Shown: piece by piece, positions 19,302 through 28,929 of the stretch | Layout of the letters: each line of letters begins with the position of its first letter | Position numbering within the stretch: the first letter of the stretch is position 1 | NCBI RefSeq assembly: GCF_900110245.1 | Contig: NZ_FOCZ01000003.1 | Location: 1-64,000, forward strand | DNA: 64,000 nucleotides | Origin: Niastella yeongjuensis | GTDB taxonomy: Bacteria > Bacteroidota > Bacteroidia > Chitinophagales > Chitinophagaceae | Direction: 5' to 3' | Program-made: the position numbers and the translations under genes | The notes under the pieces: generated by a model | The model's database searches: none | The model's input: the letters and a program-made list of their open reading frames with translations, nothing else | Told to the model about the DNA's origin: nothing

Positions 19302-19427
19302 TTATCGGTTAATGATAAGAAGATTAGCCAGCCAGAGACCACCGGCAATAATAGCCAGCGGTATTAAAAAGACCAGGATACCAACGGCGATCTTTTTTGA
19401 TAAAATAATTAAATCGGTTATTGTCAT
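19302..19427 (-). CDS. 41-residue single-pass membrane peptide
   Basis: Small reading frame between the sulfatase and the desaturase. It encodes MTITDLIILSKK, then one hydrophobic helix (about residues 14-39) and a short NR tail. The ATG is 10 bp after the sulfatase stop and the TAA is 15 bp before the desaturase ATG, the spacing expected inside an operon. No family recognised. It may be a subunit, chaperone or anchor of the membrane hydroxylase (inference). Lack of a strong ribosome site and the small size limit confidence. Confidence 0.6.
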   Translation of the reverse strand: MTITDLIILSKKIAVGILVFLIPLAIIAGGLWLANLLIINR

Positions 19428-19437
19428 AGCGATTAGT

Positions 19438-21753
19438 TTATGGTTTTGAAAGATGTTCTACGATAACTTTATTCAGCTGACCGGTAAATACAAACGGTGA
19501 TTTGTAAACCGGTGCTACCGGTGAACCATTGTCTTTGCCAACATCAAGCCCTTCATCGTAGGGCATAATGGTGGCATCGGACTTGGTAATGGAACGTTCG
19601 GCTACTTTCACCTCATTGATGTATAAAGCTTCGGTACCGGCTGCATCAGTAAGGTTTTTAGCGGGTGAGTAAGAAAGATCGTAGCGTAAAATGGCTTTGC
19701 CGGTGGGTAGTGGCCGGGTCGATTCCAGGTACACCAGTTTGCCATTGTTGTTATGGGCTACTTTTAATTTCCCTTCCTGTACAAAAAAGCTAAAACCGGT
19801 GAAGCGGCCGCCAACTGCGAGCAACACGCCTTCATTGTTAGTGGTAAGGTCTACATCAGCTTTAATACTGAATGAATGCTGATACAAGGCAGGGGCTGAT
19901 CGGGCCGGCAGCTGCGCAACACCAGGGTACAGCGTGGCTTGCCGCCTTACATCAAACGGGCCTTTGGTAAGTTTTTCAATGCTGCGTACGGTAGTGTCGC
20001 CGAGCAGCGGATAAATATTGTATTTCTGTGCTTCTGATTCAAACAGCGCTTGTAACTCTTTTAGTTTGCCCGGGTTGGTAACGGCCAGGTCTTTCTGTTC
20101 ATTAAAATCATCGGTGAGGTTATACAACTCCCATTTGTCATTGGCGAAGGAGGTGCCGTTGCGATGATACACTTCTGCTTTCCAGCCATCGTTGTAAATG
20201 GCCCGGCTGCCGCTGATTTCAAAATACTGTACATGATGTTGACCAGCGGCTTGTGAATTAGGGATCGTGTAAGCCAGGCTAACTCCTTCCAACGGTTCCT
20301 GTTTGTAACCATTGATCACAGCAGGTACCGTAAGATGGGCAATATCAATAGCAGTGGGCGTAACGCTGTTGATGTGTGAGTACTGGGTACGGATGCCTCT
20401 TTCCTTAATGCCGTTGGGATAGAAAAGGATCAGCGGATTACGCGTACCGCCTTCACTATTGGCATCCTGTTTTAAATAACGGAAAGGTGTATTGGCTGCC
20501 TGCGCCCAGCCATTAGGATAATTAGGACCACTTTTGGCGCTGCCTATTTCATCGTACAGTTTTTCGATCTCCTGAATACGGTCCTCATATTTCTGTGTAA
20601 ACAGGCTGCCGTCGATGTACTCGTTAATACCAATTGCATGACCCGTTAACCCGCCTTCCTTACTGGCGCCATTGTCGCCAATGATCAAGACTACCAGGGT
20701 ATTATTAAGCTGGTTAATGGTCTTGAGGTAATTGATGAGGCGGCCGATTTCATAATCGGTATGGGTTAGAAAACCGGCATAGGCTTCCATAAAACGGGCA
20801 AACACTTTCTTTTCAATGGCTGAAAGCGAGTCCCATGGTTTTATGCCGGTATTGCGAACAGGTAATGTAGTACTGGCTGGAACAATGCCCAGTTTTTTTT
20901 GACGCGCCAGTACTTCTTCCCGATACTTATCCCAACCGGCATCAAAACGGCCTTTGTATTTGTCGATCCATTGTTTGTCTACCTGGTGCGGACCATGCGT
21001 AGCGCCGGGTGTGAGGTAGAGAAAGAAAGGTTTATCAGGTGCTGCCGATTTCTGTCCTGCAATGTAGTCAATGGCTTTATCAACCAGAACCGTAGTGAGG
21101 TGTTTACCTTGCAGATCGGGTTCTATTTTAGAAGTATTCTCCCATAACATGGGGGTGTATTGATCGGTTTCGCCAGCCATAAAACCAAAGAAACGATCGA
21201 AGCCGCGACCGGTTGGCCAGCGGTTAAAAGGGCCGGCGCCGGTAAGGTCGGGGGTAGGGGTTACATGCCATTTACCAATGGCAAAGGTATTGTAACCGTT
21301 TTCTCTGGCTATTTCGGCAATAGTGGCTTTCTCAAAAGGCATATAGCCATTATGACCGGGTGCATCTACCGCCAGGTCGATGACCGTGTTTACATTTACC
21401 GAATGGTGATTGCGGCCTGTTAACAAGGATGCGCGGGTGGGCGAGCATATGGCAGTGGTGTGAAAATTCGTATACCTGAGCCCGTTGTTGGCCAGGCTAT
21501 CGAACGTAGGTGTTTCTATTAACCCGCCAAAAGCGCTGCTGGCGCCAAAGCCTACATCATCTAAAAGAATGTATACAATATTAGGCGCATTCTTAGCTGC
21601 CACCGGATTAAATGGCTTGTTACCGGGTGTGGTCTCAGCGAGTGTTTTACCCGCGTTGCCTGTGTATGTTTGAATGGGACTGTATTGGGCTTGTATACCT
21701 GTAATTATTGTTGCCTGAGTGATTGCTATTAATATTTGTGATTTAATATGCAT
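19438..21753 (-). CDS. Arylsulfatase, Cys-type
   Basis: Exported 771-residue sulfatase that hydrolyses sulfate esters. A signal peptide (to about residue 22) precedes the catalytic domain. The metal-binding aspartates lie in YILLDDVGFG (about 61-70). C103 in CSPTRASLLTGRN is the cysteine converted to formylglycine by a maturase encoded elsewhere. DNGASKEGG and GATHGPH supply further active-site residues. A C-terminal beta-sandwich-like region of about 150 residues follows, as in large AtsA-type arylsulfatases. It lies downstream of a SusC/SusD pair and directly before the membrane peptide and desaturase genes. Confidence 0.93.
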   Translation of the reverse strand: MHIKSQILIAITQATIITGIQAQYSPIQTYTGNAGKTLAETTPGNKPFNPVAAKNAPNIVYILLDDVGFGASSAFGGLIETPTFDSLANNGLRYTNFHTTAICSPTRASLLTGRNHHSVNVNTVIDLAVDAPGHNGYMPFEKATIAEIARENGYNTFAIGKWHVTPTPDLTGAGPFNRWPTGRGFDRFFGFMAGETDQYTPMLWENTSKIEPDLQGKHLTTVLVDKAIDYIAGQKSAAPDKPFFLYLTPGATHGPHQVDKQWIDKYKGRFDAGWDKYREEVLARQKKLGIVPASTTLPVRNTGIKPWDSLSAIEKKVFARFMEAYAGFLTHTDYEIGRLINYLKTINQLNNTLVVLIIGDNGASKEGGLTGHAIGINEYIDGSLFTQKYEDRIQEIEKLYDEIGSAKSGPNYPNGWAQAANTPFRYLKQDANSEGGTRNPLILFYPNGIKERGIRTQYSHINSVTPTAIDIAHLTVPAVINGYKQEPLEGVSLAYTIPNSQAAGQHHVQYFEISGSRAIYNDGWKAEVYHRNGTSFANDKWELYNLTDDFNEQKDLAVTNPGKLKELQALFESEAQKYNIYPLLGDTTVRSIEKLTKGPFDVRRQATLYPGVAQLPARSAPALYQHSFSIKADVDLTTNNEGVLLAVGGRFTGFSFFVQEGKLKVAHNNNGKLVYLESTRPLPTGKAILRYDLSYSPAKNLTDAAGTEALYINEVKVAERSITKSDATIMPYDEGLDVGKDNGSPVAPVYKSPFVFTGQLNKVIVEHLSKP

Positions 21754-21827
21754 AGTTGGTGTGTGTTTTTAGTTTTATGTTTTTTGGCCTCCCCCCATCC
21801 CCCTCCGATAGACGGGGCACCTATTAA

Positions 21828-21907
21828 CTTCTTACCTCTTACCTCTTGCCTCTTACTTCATTCCCTTTATCAACTCCGTCAGGCTTGTCAACGTGTTAAC
21901 TTGTCAA
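21828..21907. repeat. Heptad and octad arrays
   Basis: Period-7 units cttctta/cctctta/cctcttg/cctctta/cttcatt (21828-21862) are followed by period-8 units cttgtcaa/cgtgttaa/cttgtcaa (21884-21907). Together they fill the gap between the SusD stop (21916) and the sulfatase start. Confidence 0.8.
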
Positions 21908-21915
21908 CTTTCCCC

Positions 21916-23415
21916 CTACCTATCCCACCACAGCCTCGGTGATTGATAAGTACTACCAGCCGGTGTGTTCTTGTTCAGTGACGTTTCATTTTGCGGGTAG
22001 GGAATGCGGCGGGGAATCTGTCCGTTGGGATTGGCACTGTGTGTGGCATTTTGCGCCAGCGGAATTGCCGGGTAGCCTGTACGGCGATAGTCGTTCCATA
22101 CTTCGGGTTGCAGAAACAAGGCAATGTATTTCTGGGTGATGATGGTTTCCAGGTCGTGGGTAAAGTTGCCGTTTAGGGTAGCTTTTGCCGTGATGTAATC
22201 GGTTTGCTTTTGTGGTGTAGAATAAGGATCGCTGCTGTTGGAGATCACTTTAGCAAAAGAAGCCCGTACGGCTGTCTCCAATGCAGTTTGTGCTTTGGGA
22301 TCCGCGGCATCCAGCATGATCCTTGCTTCTGCTTCCAGGAACTTTGCTTCGGAGTAACTAATCAGTATCACGGGAGAAGTGGCCTGTCCGTAAAAAGCGC
22401 CGATGCGGGAAAAAGCGCCCGGTACCCCGGCTATACTACCCTGGTAGGTGGTGGCGCCGGTAGGGTAGCTGGTGGCAAAGTAGGCACGACGGGGATCAAC
22501 ATATAAACCTTCGGGAGTGGTGTTAAGATCAGTTACCTTATTGCCGTTTAACAGGTTTACAAAGGAGGCGCCTAAGCCTACCCAACCCGGGCGATTGGTG
22601 TTTTGCTGGTAAATGGGATTGGCATTGGTTGTACTGGCGCCAAACACCACCTGAGCATCTGTACTGTTGTTTTGAATGCCCCGCCAGGTAGCTCCGTTGT
22701 AGAGATACGACAATACCTTTTGGGCTGCATCTGTTGCATTGAATTTGCTCAGGTGAATGGCGTACCGGGCTTTTAAGGTATAGGCAGTCGCAATCCAGTT
22801 GGCAACAGTTCCTTTAAAGAGTACATCATCTGCTGACGGAACGGCGCCCAGATTAGCCGATACAGGTTGCGATAAATCGACAATGGCCGAATCGAGTTGA
22901 GATTGTATGGCATCATAAATAAGCTGTTGTTTATCATAAGCGGGGTTGGTGATGCCATTCCCATACAACGATTCGGTAAAAGGAACATCGCCGAAGATAT
23001 CGGTTAAATTACCATAAGAGAGAGCTGTCAATACCCGGGCAATTCCACTGTAATAAGGTAATTGTTGTTTTGTTGCAGTTTGTTGAATGATCTTCAGATT
23101 GGTCAACACATTGGTATAATATCCTAACCAGGTTCCGTTAAAATAACCGGGCGAGGTGGTGTAATTATCAAAAGGCGCGGCATCGCCATTGGCGCCCGAT
23201 GCCTGCTGCGTGTAAATATTCGTCAGCAAACCGGCATTGATACCGGTGTTGAAGGCAAGTGTTGTTTCAGCACCTGTTAACACCGCGCTGAGTGAAACTT
23301 CAGAGGAAGCATTGGGGTTCACATTGGTCTTTGACAGATCGCAGGAAGTGAGTATGGTTAACCAACTGCCCATAACTCCCATTTGAATGATATGTTTTAA
23401 CTGTATAGTGCGCAT
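21916..23415 (-). CDS. SusD/RagB-family outer-membrane lipoprotein (SusD-like_2 type)
   Basis: Surface lipoprotein of 499 residues that captures a ligand for the partner SusC channel. The lipobox TILTSC places the lipidated cysteine at residue 25. The protein shows the tetratricopeptide-like helical layout of the family. The opening NVNPNASSEVSLSAVLTGAE is typical of the SusD-like_2 subgroup, often tied to non-classical substrates rather than starch. It starts 17 bp after the SusC stop. The downstream sulfatase suggests a sulfated ligand (inference). Confidence 0.92.
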   Translation of the reverse strand: MRTIQLKHIIQMGVMGSWLTILTSCDLSKTNVNPNASSEVSLSAVLTGAETTLAFNTGINAGLLTNIYTQQASGANGDAAPFDNYTTSPGYFNGTWLGYYTNVLTNLKIIQQTATKQQLPYYSGIARVLTALSYGNLTDIFGDVPFTESLYGNGITNPAYDKQQLIYDAIQSQLDSAIVDLSQPVSANLGAVPSADDVLFKGTVANWIATAYTLKARYAIHLSKFNATDAAQKVLSYLYNGATWRGIQNNSTDAQVVFGASTTNANPIYQQNTNRPGWVGLGASFVNLLNGNKVTDLNTTPEGLYVDPRRAYFATSYPTGATTYQGSIAGVPGAFSRIGAFYGQATSPVILISYSEAKFLEAEARIMLDAADPKAQTALETAVRASFAKVISNSSDPYSTPQKQTDYITAKATLNGNFTHDLETIITQKYIALFLQPEVWNDYRRTGYPAIPLAQNATHSANPNGQIPRRIPYPQNETSLNKNTPAGSTYQSPRLWWDR

Positions 23416-23432
23416 GGTGGTATTTTTCCTTT

Positions 23433-26400
23433 TTAGAAAGTAATGTTTAAGGCCACTCCCACGCTGTGGGTATTGGGAGTTGTCCAGAAGTCGATACCTG
23501 AGAAATTGGCAAGCCCATTACGCGTTCCCAGGTCGGGATCGCTGCCGGTGTAATTGGTGCTCAGCAAAAAGTTACGGGCTGTAAGGGTGATGCTGGCTGC
23601 GGAGATCTTTGCAGGCTTTAAGATCTTATTGGGTAATTCGTAGGTAAGGTTAACATCCTTCAACTTTATCCAGTACAGGTCGTGTTCAATATATAGTCCC
23701 TGTATGCTGAATGTTTTGCGGTACCAGGCTTGCGACAAAACCGCCGGTATGGCATTGGGTTCTCCTTTGCCAGCCGTTACGCCATCAAATACCGTAGTAG
23801 AGCCTCTGTCGACGGTGCTGGCATCTACACCATTAAACACCATTTGCAACCGGGGCGCGTTGAAAATATCAAAACCCCATCGGCTGTCTAACAAAAAGGA
23901 GAGGGTAAAGGGGCCTGATTTAAACTCATTTCTTAAGCCGAGATTGAAATTGGGATTGGGGTCGCCGATTTTGGTAAAGCTGGTATTCACTACCGGGTAA
24001 CCATAGTTACTACTGCTCACATCATCATCGATCACTACTTTACCGGCTTCGTTTCTTTGTACGTCAATACCGTAAAATACGCCATAAGGATCACCGGCCT
24101 GGCCGCGGGCTTCCATCCAAATGCCGCCCAGACTAACATTGGAGATGTTATCGGTGATGTAGTTTACCTTGCTGATGTTCTTGCTGAAGATGGCGGTGGC
24201 ACTCCAGGTGAGTTTTTTCTTTTTAGTAAAGTATTGTTGCAAAGTGGCCTCTATACCCCGGTTGGTAATACTACCTGCATTGGTCAGTGTATATTGTGCG
24301 CCTGTTGAACCTGGCAGCGATACGGGGATGATCTGGTCTTTACTGGTATTGTTGTAATACACCGCGTCTAAAATGGTACGGCTGTTCAGGAAGTGCAGCT
24401 CTGTGCCCAGTTCCCAGGTGCTGATGCGTTCCGGTTTCAGGTTGGCATTACCGATAGTGGTGCTGTAGCTAAGCCCGGTTTGTCCATTAAAGGGGAAACT
24501 GATGCTGCTTTGGATCCAGCCATTGGCGGAGGTGATGCCATAATACGTATTCAGTGAATAGGGGTCTGCATCATTTCCCACCTGGGCATACGTAGCACGG
24601 ATCTTACCAAAGTTCAGCGTACTGCCATTCAGGTGCAGGGCATCGGTGAAAATAAAACTGGTGCTAATGGAAGGGTAGAAGAAGGAGTTTTTTCCTTTGG
24701 CCAGTGTACTGGTCCACTCGTTGCGGCCGGTCAATTCAAGATAGAGCCATTTCTGGTAATCGAGTTTGAGATCGGCATAACCAGCTACAAGTTTCTTCTC
24801 GATGGTTTGATTGATCGTTTGCGTGGAGGAGGCATTGCTGATATTGAAATTACCCGGAATGGTTAATCCGTCGCCGCGGGTGTTCACCTGGTTTTTGTAG
24901 GAACTGTAATAATTGTAGCCGGCCACTACACTCAGATCAAGGTCATTGCTAAGGCGGTGTTGCGATAACAACAATACGTCGAGGTTGTTATCGCGGCGAT
25001 AGAAATTTACATCATTGATGGTGCCGGTAGCAATGCCCGATGTGCCCCGGCTCCAGGCGCCTTTTCTTACATCGGTATAATTATCTAATCCGTAACGGGC
25101 CGTTGCTTTCAACCAACTGTTGATCTCATAATTCGCTTCGGCAAAAGAAATAAAGCGGTTCAGCTGGTCATGCTGCGGGTTCATGTTCAGCGACCAGTAG
25201 GGGTTATCCCAGCCGATGCCATTGGCGTAGGAACGGCTATCGCCCCAGGGTTTGGCTGCAGTAGCGGGCAGTTTATATGCTTCCGGGTGTTTCCAGGCAT
25301 CGCTATACCCATTGGTAATATCAAAGTTGGTAGCTGAATTCATAAGGGCGCGCACTACGTTGGTGTTGAACCCGCCCATCAGGGCCCGGTTGTGAGCGCC
25401 ATCCTGGATGTAATTCAAACCACCTGATAACTTTAATTTATCATTCACCGTATAATCGCCATTGAAGCGAAAGGTGTATCTATAGAAATCTGTGGTGGGA
25501 ATAATACCGGTTTGTTTCAGGTTACCATACGAGAAATAATAACCGGCATTACCGGTATTGCCATACAGGCTGATGTTGTTGTCGGTGGTATACCCATTCA
25601 CATAAAAGTTGTCGATATTGTTATACCGGTTTACGGGTATGCTATTCGACAGTGGACTGCTTTTACCAACGATCACCCCGTTCTTATCGAAATTACTGGG
25701 TTGGTCGCTATAGGTAAGCGTATCCAGCAGGGCACCCCAGTTTTCGTCGGAACCGGTAACACCGGGTAAAATATAACTGCCGCCTAAGCCATTGGAAAAT
25801 TGGTTTTGCCGGGGCTGCATGCGGCGGTTGATGTGGTCAACGGTGAAGGAACCGCTATAGGCAACCGATAATTTTTTATTGGTAAGCGAACTGCCACGTT
25901 TGGTGTTGATGACCACGGCGCCATTGGAGGCACGAATACCATACAGCGCAGCCGCCGCTGGTCCTTTCAGTACGGTAATGCTGGCGATATCGGCACTGTT
26001 GATGTCTATGGCACGATTGGAAGGCGTAGCCAGTGAAACATTGTTGCTGATGGGGAGAATGTCCTGTATGGAATTGTCGACCGGAATGCCATCGAGAATA
26101 AACAAGGGCGCGTTGTTGCCAAGCAGGGAGCTGTTGCCGCGTATTTTCACGGAAGAGGAACCTCCGGGCGAACCACCTGAATTATTGATCTGCACACCGG
26201 CAATTTTACCACTAAGGGCTGCTACTACATTCGCTTCGCGTGCCTGCACCAGTTCTTTCCCTTTTACTTCCGATACGCTGTAACCAAGCGCCTTGGCCGA
26301 CCGTTTAATACCTACAGCGGTGACCACCACTTCATCGAGGTTTTTATTTTTTTCAAAGAGAGTGATCTCAGTATTGTTGTTTGAAATGGTAACTACGCGG

Positions 26401-26693
26401 GAAACATATCCTACATAACTTATTTCAAGGGTTACCGGTAAACGCTGGCCGGTTAAGAAATCAAATTCGCCTTTATTGCCCGTCAGTACCTGGTGGGTAG
26501 TACCCAGAATGTGTACCGTAGCACCTGTTAAAGGTGCCTTTTTTTCGTCCAGTATTTTTCCACTGAAAGAGATGTTATGAACCGGTCCTTTTGGCGCAGC
26601 TGCAGGAATGGAGTCCTGCGCGGTTTGTGCTGACACCGTATTAAAAATAGCAGTTTGAAGAACGAAGATTGGTAGGTAGTACGCCTTCTTCAT
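23433..26693 (-). CDS. SusC/RagA-family TonB-linked outer-membrane protein
   Basis: Outer-membrane transporter of 1086 residues working with the SusD lipoprotein. Signal peptide (to about residue 23), carboxypeptidase-like regulatory domain (about 45-125), plug with the SusC signature near GNSSLLGNNAPLFILDGIPV and RASNGAVVINTKRG, then a long beta barrel. ATG at 26693 is preferred because it opens the signal peptide MKKAYYLPIFVLQ. The frame is open to 26810, but the added 39 residues are not signal-like. First gene of the SusC-SusD-sulfatase-peptide-desaturase series. Confidence 0.93.
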   Translation of the reverse strand: MKKAYYLPIFVLQTAIFNTVSAQTAQDSIPAAAPKGPVHNISFSGKILDEKKAPLTGATVHILGTTHQVLTGNKGEFDFLTGQRLPVTLEISYVGYVSRVVTISNNNTEITLFEKNKNLDEVVVTAVGIKRSAKALGYSVSEVKGKELVQAREANVVAALSGKIAGVQINNSGGSPGGSSSVKIRGNSSLLGNNAPLFILDGIPVDNSIQDILPISNNVSLATPSNRAIDINSADIASITVLKGPAAAALYGIRASNGAVVINTKRGSSLTNKKLSVAYSGSFTVDHINRRMQPRQNQFSNGLGGSYILPGVTGSDENWGALLDTLTYSDQPSNFDKNGVIVGKSSPLSNSIPVNRYNNIDNFYVNGYTTDNNISLYGNTGNAGYYFSYGNLKQTGIIPTTDFYRYTFRFNGDYTVNDKLKLSGGLNYIQDGAHNRALMGGFNTNVVRALMNSATNFDITNGYSDAWKHPEAYKLPATAAKPWGDSRSYANGIGWDNPYWSLNMNPQHDQLNRFISFAEANYEINSWLKATARYGLDNYTDVRKGAWSRGTSGIATGTINDVNFYRRDNNLDVLLLSQHRLSNDLDLSVVAGYNYYSSYKNQVNTRGDGLTIPGNFNISNASSTQTINQTIEKKLVAGYADLKLDYQKWLYLELTGRNEWTSTLAKGKNSFFYPSISTSFIFTDALHLNGSTLNFGKIRATYAQVGNDADPYSLNTYYGITSANGWIQSSISFPFNGQTGLSYSTTIGNANLKPERISTWELGTELHFLNSRTILDAVYYNNTSKDQIIPVSLPGSTGAQYTLTNAGSITNRGIEATLQQYFTKKKKLTWSATAIFSKNISKVNYITDNISNVSLGGIWMEARGQAGDPYGVFYGIDVQRNEAGKVVIDDDVSSSNYGYPVVNTSFTKIGDPNPNFNLGLRNEFKSGPFTLSFLLDSRWGFDIFNAPRLQMVFNGVDASTVDRGSTTVFDGVTAGKGEPNAIPAVLSQAWYRKTFSIQGLYIEHDLYWIKLKDVNLTYELPNKILKPAKISAASITLTARNFLLSTNYTGSDPDLGTRNGLANFSGIDFWTTPNTHSVGVALNITF

Positions 26694-27380
26694 TATCTTT
26701 GTTTTGGTGAATGAAAAAAGATTGCCATCACCTGGCTGGTTCAGCTGGTGTGGTGTGATCCTAAGCATTTTGTTTACCAGGCCGGAAACTGTTCCCGCAG
26801 TTCCGGCCATTTTTTTCCCGTCTTGTCATGCCCCTTGCGGTGCACGTTCGATAACTGGTATCGTTACGATGTATCCTGAAACATTATTTTAATTATTTGA
26901 AATGAGAATGGTGATATCTGTCAGAATGGGTCGAATAGCAATTCAGTGCAATGCAATCGTGGAGATCAGCAACAGCAGTGTTGACAACAACAGGTATATA
27001 AAGTATGCCTTGCCATACTACAAGTTTACTATCTTTTTATAAGTCCACCAAAATAGTGGGGTTGTATTTTTAGTGGTGCTGTTTTCGTGGTGTGTAGCAG
27101 GTTGTTGTGGGTAATGGGAGGGAAGGGCAGAAGGCAGAGGGCAGAAGGCAGAAAGAAATACACCTCATCGCGGCAACAAATATCGCCAATCAGGAAGTTG
27201 AGATTACTGGCGAGGTTGTTTTTCTCCCCCTCCACCGGAGGGGGCCGGGGGGAGGCCTGAACTTTCAACTTTCAACTTTCAACTTTCAACTTTCAACTTT
27301 CAACTTTCAACTTTCAACTTTCAACTTTCAACTTTCAACTTTCAACTTTCAACTTTCAACTTTCAACTTTCAACTTTCAA
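26694..27380. other. Intergenic region rich in arrays
   Basis: No convincing gene. The first 300 bp (26694-27000) is the presumed SusC promoter region; I see no confident -33/-7 pair. The rest carries heptad arrays at 27126-27153 and 27260-27382. Open frames across 27029-27406 on both strands are repeat-derived. Confidence 0.6.
27126..27153. repeat. Heptad array, 4 units
   Basis: Units ggcagaa/ggcagag/ggcagaa/ggcagaa, exactly 28 bp. The same unit appears at 3612-3648 and, with its complement, around 58181-58307. Confidence 0.85.
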
Positions 27381-27382
27381 CT
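27260..27382. repeat. Perfect heptad tandem repeat, about 17.5 units
   Basis: The unit aactttc is repeated without a visible mismatch for 123 bp and runs into the stop codon of the NCS2 permease (27381-27383, minus strand). The perfect identity points to recent slippage expansion; length is probably variable between strains. The same unit occurs in degenerate form at 48108-48170. Confidence 0.95.
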
Positions 27383-28682
27383 ATTCAAGTATTAAAGCAA
27401 GTATAGCAAACAGATCTATAATTAATAACGCAATACTGATATCTTCCTTCTTCCCAATGATCCATTTAATAGCAGTCCAGGTAAGGAAGCCCCAGATGAT
27501 GCCTTGCGTTATACTATATGAAAATGGAATTATAACCATTGCTAAAAAGGCGGGAATGGCTTCATCGAGTTGTGTCCAGTTGATCTTTGTAACGGGCTGT
27601 ACCATAAATACACCTACCAGCACCAATGCTGGGGCGGTGGCAATGGACGGCACTACTGATAACAAAGGAGCTAAAAATAAAAAGGGCAGGAATAACAAGG
27701 CGCCGGTAATAGCGGTAAGACCGGTTCTACCCCCTTCTTTAATTCCAACTGCGGATTCAATATAAGCGGTGCCCGGACTGCTTCCTACCAACCCGGCAAT
27801 AGTGGTGGCTACGGCATCGGTTACCAATGCCCGTTTTATATTGCGGGGTTCACCTTTTTCATCCAGCAGATTGGCGGCTTCTGATAAACCTACGAGGGTG
27901 GAAAGACTGTCGAACATATCTGTAAATACAAAGGCAAAGATCACCGGTACTACCGACCATTGTAAGGAATGTACCAGATCGAGTTTCAACACCAGGCTAA
28001 AATCCGGCGCGGCAAAAACGCCTTTCCAGGAAATAAGGGGCGGCGTATCCAGTGCCCACCAACGGCCTATGGGTGAGGCTGCCAGTGTGGTAAACACAAT
28101 CCCGATCAGGATGGCGCCCTTAACCTGCCTGGTTACCAGCACCGCCGTAAATAGTAAACCGGCGAGAAAAGTAAGCAGGGTGGGTTTCAATTTTCCAAGG
28201 CCTACAATCGTGGCCGGATTGTGTACGATGAAACCTGCATTTACAAAACCAATAAGCGTAATAAATAAACCAATACCTGCGGCAATGGCATAACGCAATG
28301 GCCGCGGTATGGCGCGCACAATATACGTGCGGATATTAAAGGCGGAGAGTAATAAAAATAATACGCCACTCCAGAACACCGCACCCAATGCTACGGGCCA
28401 GGGAACCTTCATGCCTATTACGGCAGAGAAAGTGAAAAAGGCATTGAGTCCCATCCCGGGTGCTACCAGTACGGGGTTCTTCGCATACCAACCCATCATG
28501 AAACTGCTGAAAAACGACACAAGCACCGTAGCCGTAAGCACGCCGCTGAAGGGCATGCCAGCCTGGCTGAGCACGGAAGGGTTCACAACAATAATATAGG
28601 AGGTAGCCAAAAAAGAAGAGATCCCGGCAATGATCTCTGTGCCGCGATTGCTGTTATTACGAGTAAGGCGGGTGGCAGTCAT
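27381..28682 (-). CDS. NCS2-family purine permease (AzgA/GhxP type)
   Basis: Inner-membrane proton symporter of 433 residues, expected to import hypoxanthine/guanine or adenine. Repeated hydrophobic segments give the 12-14 helices of the family. The N-terminal pattern NRGTEIIAGISSFLATSYIIVVNP and the GMGLNAFF motif place it in the AzgA-like branch (COG2252), not the xanthine/uric-acid branch. The signature SPGTAYIESAVGIKEGGRTG is present. It stands alone. Its stop codon abuts the perfect heptad repeat, so expansion could affect the 3' end of its mRNA. Confidence 0.93.
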   Translation of the reverse strand: MTATRLTRNNSNRGTEIIAGISSFLATSYIIVVNPSVLSQAGMPFSGVLTATVLVSFFSSFMMGWYAKNPVLVAPGMGLNAFFTFSAVIGMKVPWPVALGAVFWSGVLFLLLSAFNIRTYIVRAIPRPLRYAIAAGIGLFITLIGFVNAGFIVHNPATIVGLGKLKPTLLTFLAGLLFTAVLVTRQVKGAILIGIVFTTLAASPIGRWWALDTPPLISWKGVFAAPDFSLVLKLDLVHSLQWSVVPVIFAFVFTDMFDSLSTLVGLSEAANLLDEKGEPRNIKRALVTDAVATTIAGLVGSSPGTAYIESAVGIKEGGRTGLTAITGALLFLPFLFLAPLLSVVPSIATAPALVLVGVFMVQPVTKINWTQLDEAIPAFLAMVIIPFSYSITQGIIWGFLTWTAIKWIIGKKEDISIALLIIDLFAILALILE

Positions 28683-28775
28683 GAAATGAAGGTAATGAGT
28701 TTTTGATGGGTGTAGTTAATTTCCGTTATACTTCCCTTTAAATGCCATTATTTCTCCATCGATCTTCCATTAAGT

Positions 28776-28830
28776 AATGGAAGATGAATGGAGGATCAAT
28801 GGAGGATGAATGGAGGATGAATGGAGAAAG
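28776..28830. repeat. Period-11 array, 5 units
   Basis: Units aatggaagatg/aatggaggatc/aatggaggatg/aatggaggatg/aatggagaaag, 55 bp. Just upstream, atcttccatt is the complement of the first unit and forms a ten-base hairpin arm with it (28762-28785). Confidence 0.85.
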
Positions 28831-28875
28831 GATGAATCCATAGAGATTGATGTCTAAACATAAAAGGGGGCAAAT

Positions 28876-28910
28876 AAAAAAATCCGTCCCGGCTAAACCG
28901 GGACGGATTT
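28876..28910 (-). terminator. Rho-independent terminator
   Basis: A perfect 12-bp stem (28881-28892 with 28898-28909) has a 5-nt loop. Read on the minus strand it is followed by a T-rich run. It lies 20 bp after the stop of the LamG/T9SS gene. Confidence 0.9.
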
Positions 28911-28929
28911 CTATACCTGGCGGTTCCTT

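Noticed and set aside
27260..27382. CRISPR array
   Set aside because: The unit is 7 bp with no spacers and no cas genes nearby. It is a tandem microsatellite.
27107..27406. 99-codon frame encoding a repeated NFQLSTF peptide
   Set aside because: It is simply the translation of the perfect heptad repeat, which keeps frame every 21 bp. No start context or family.
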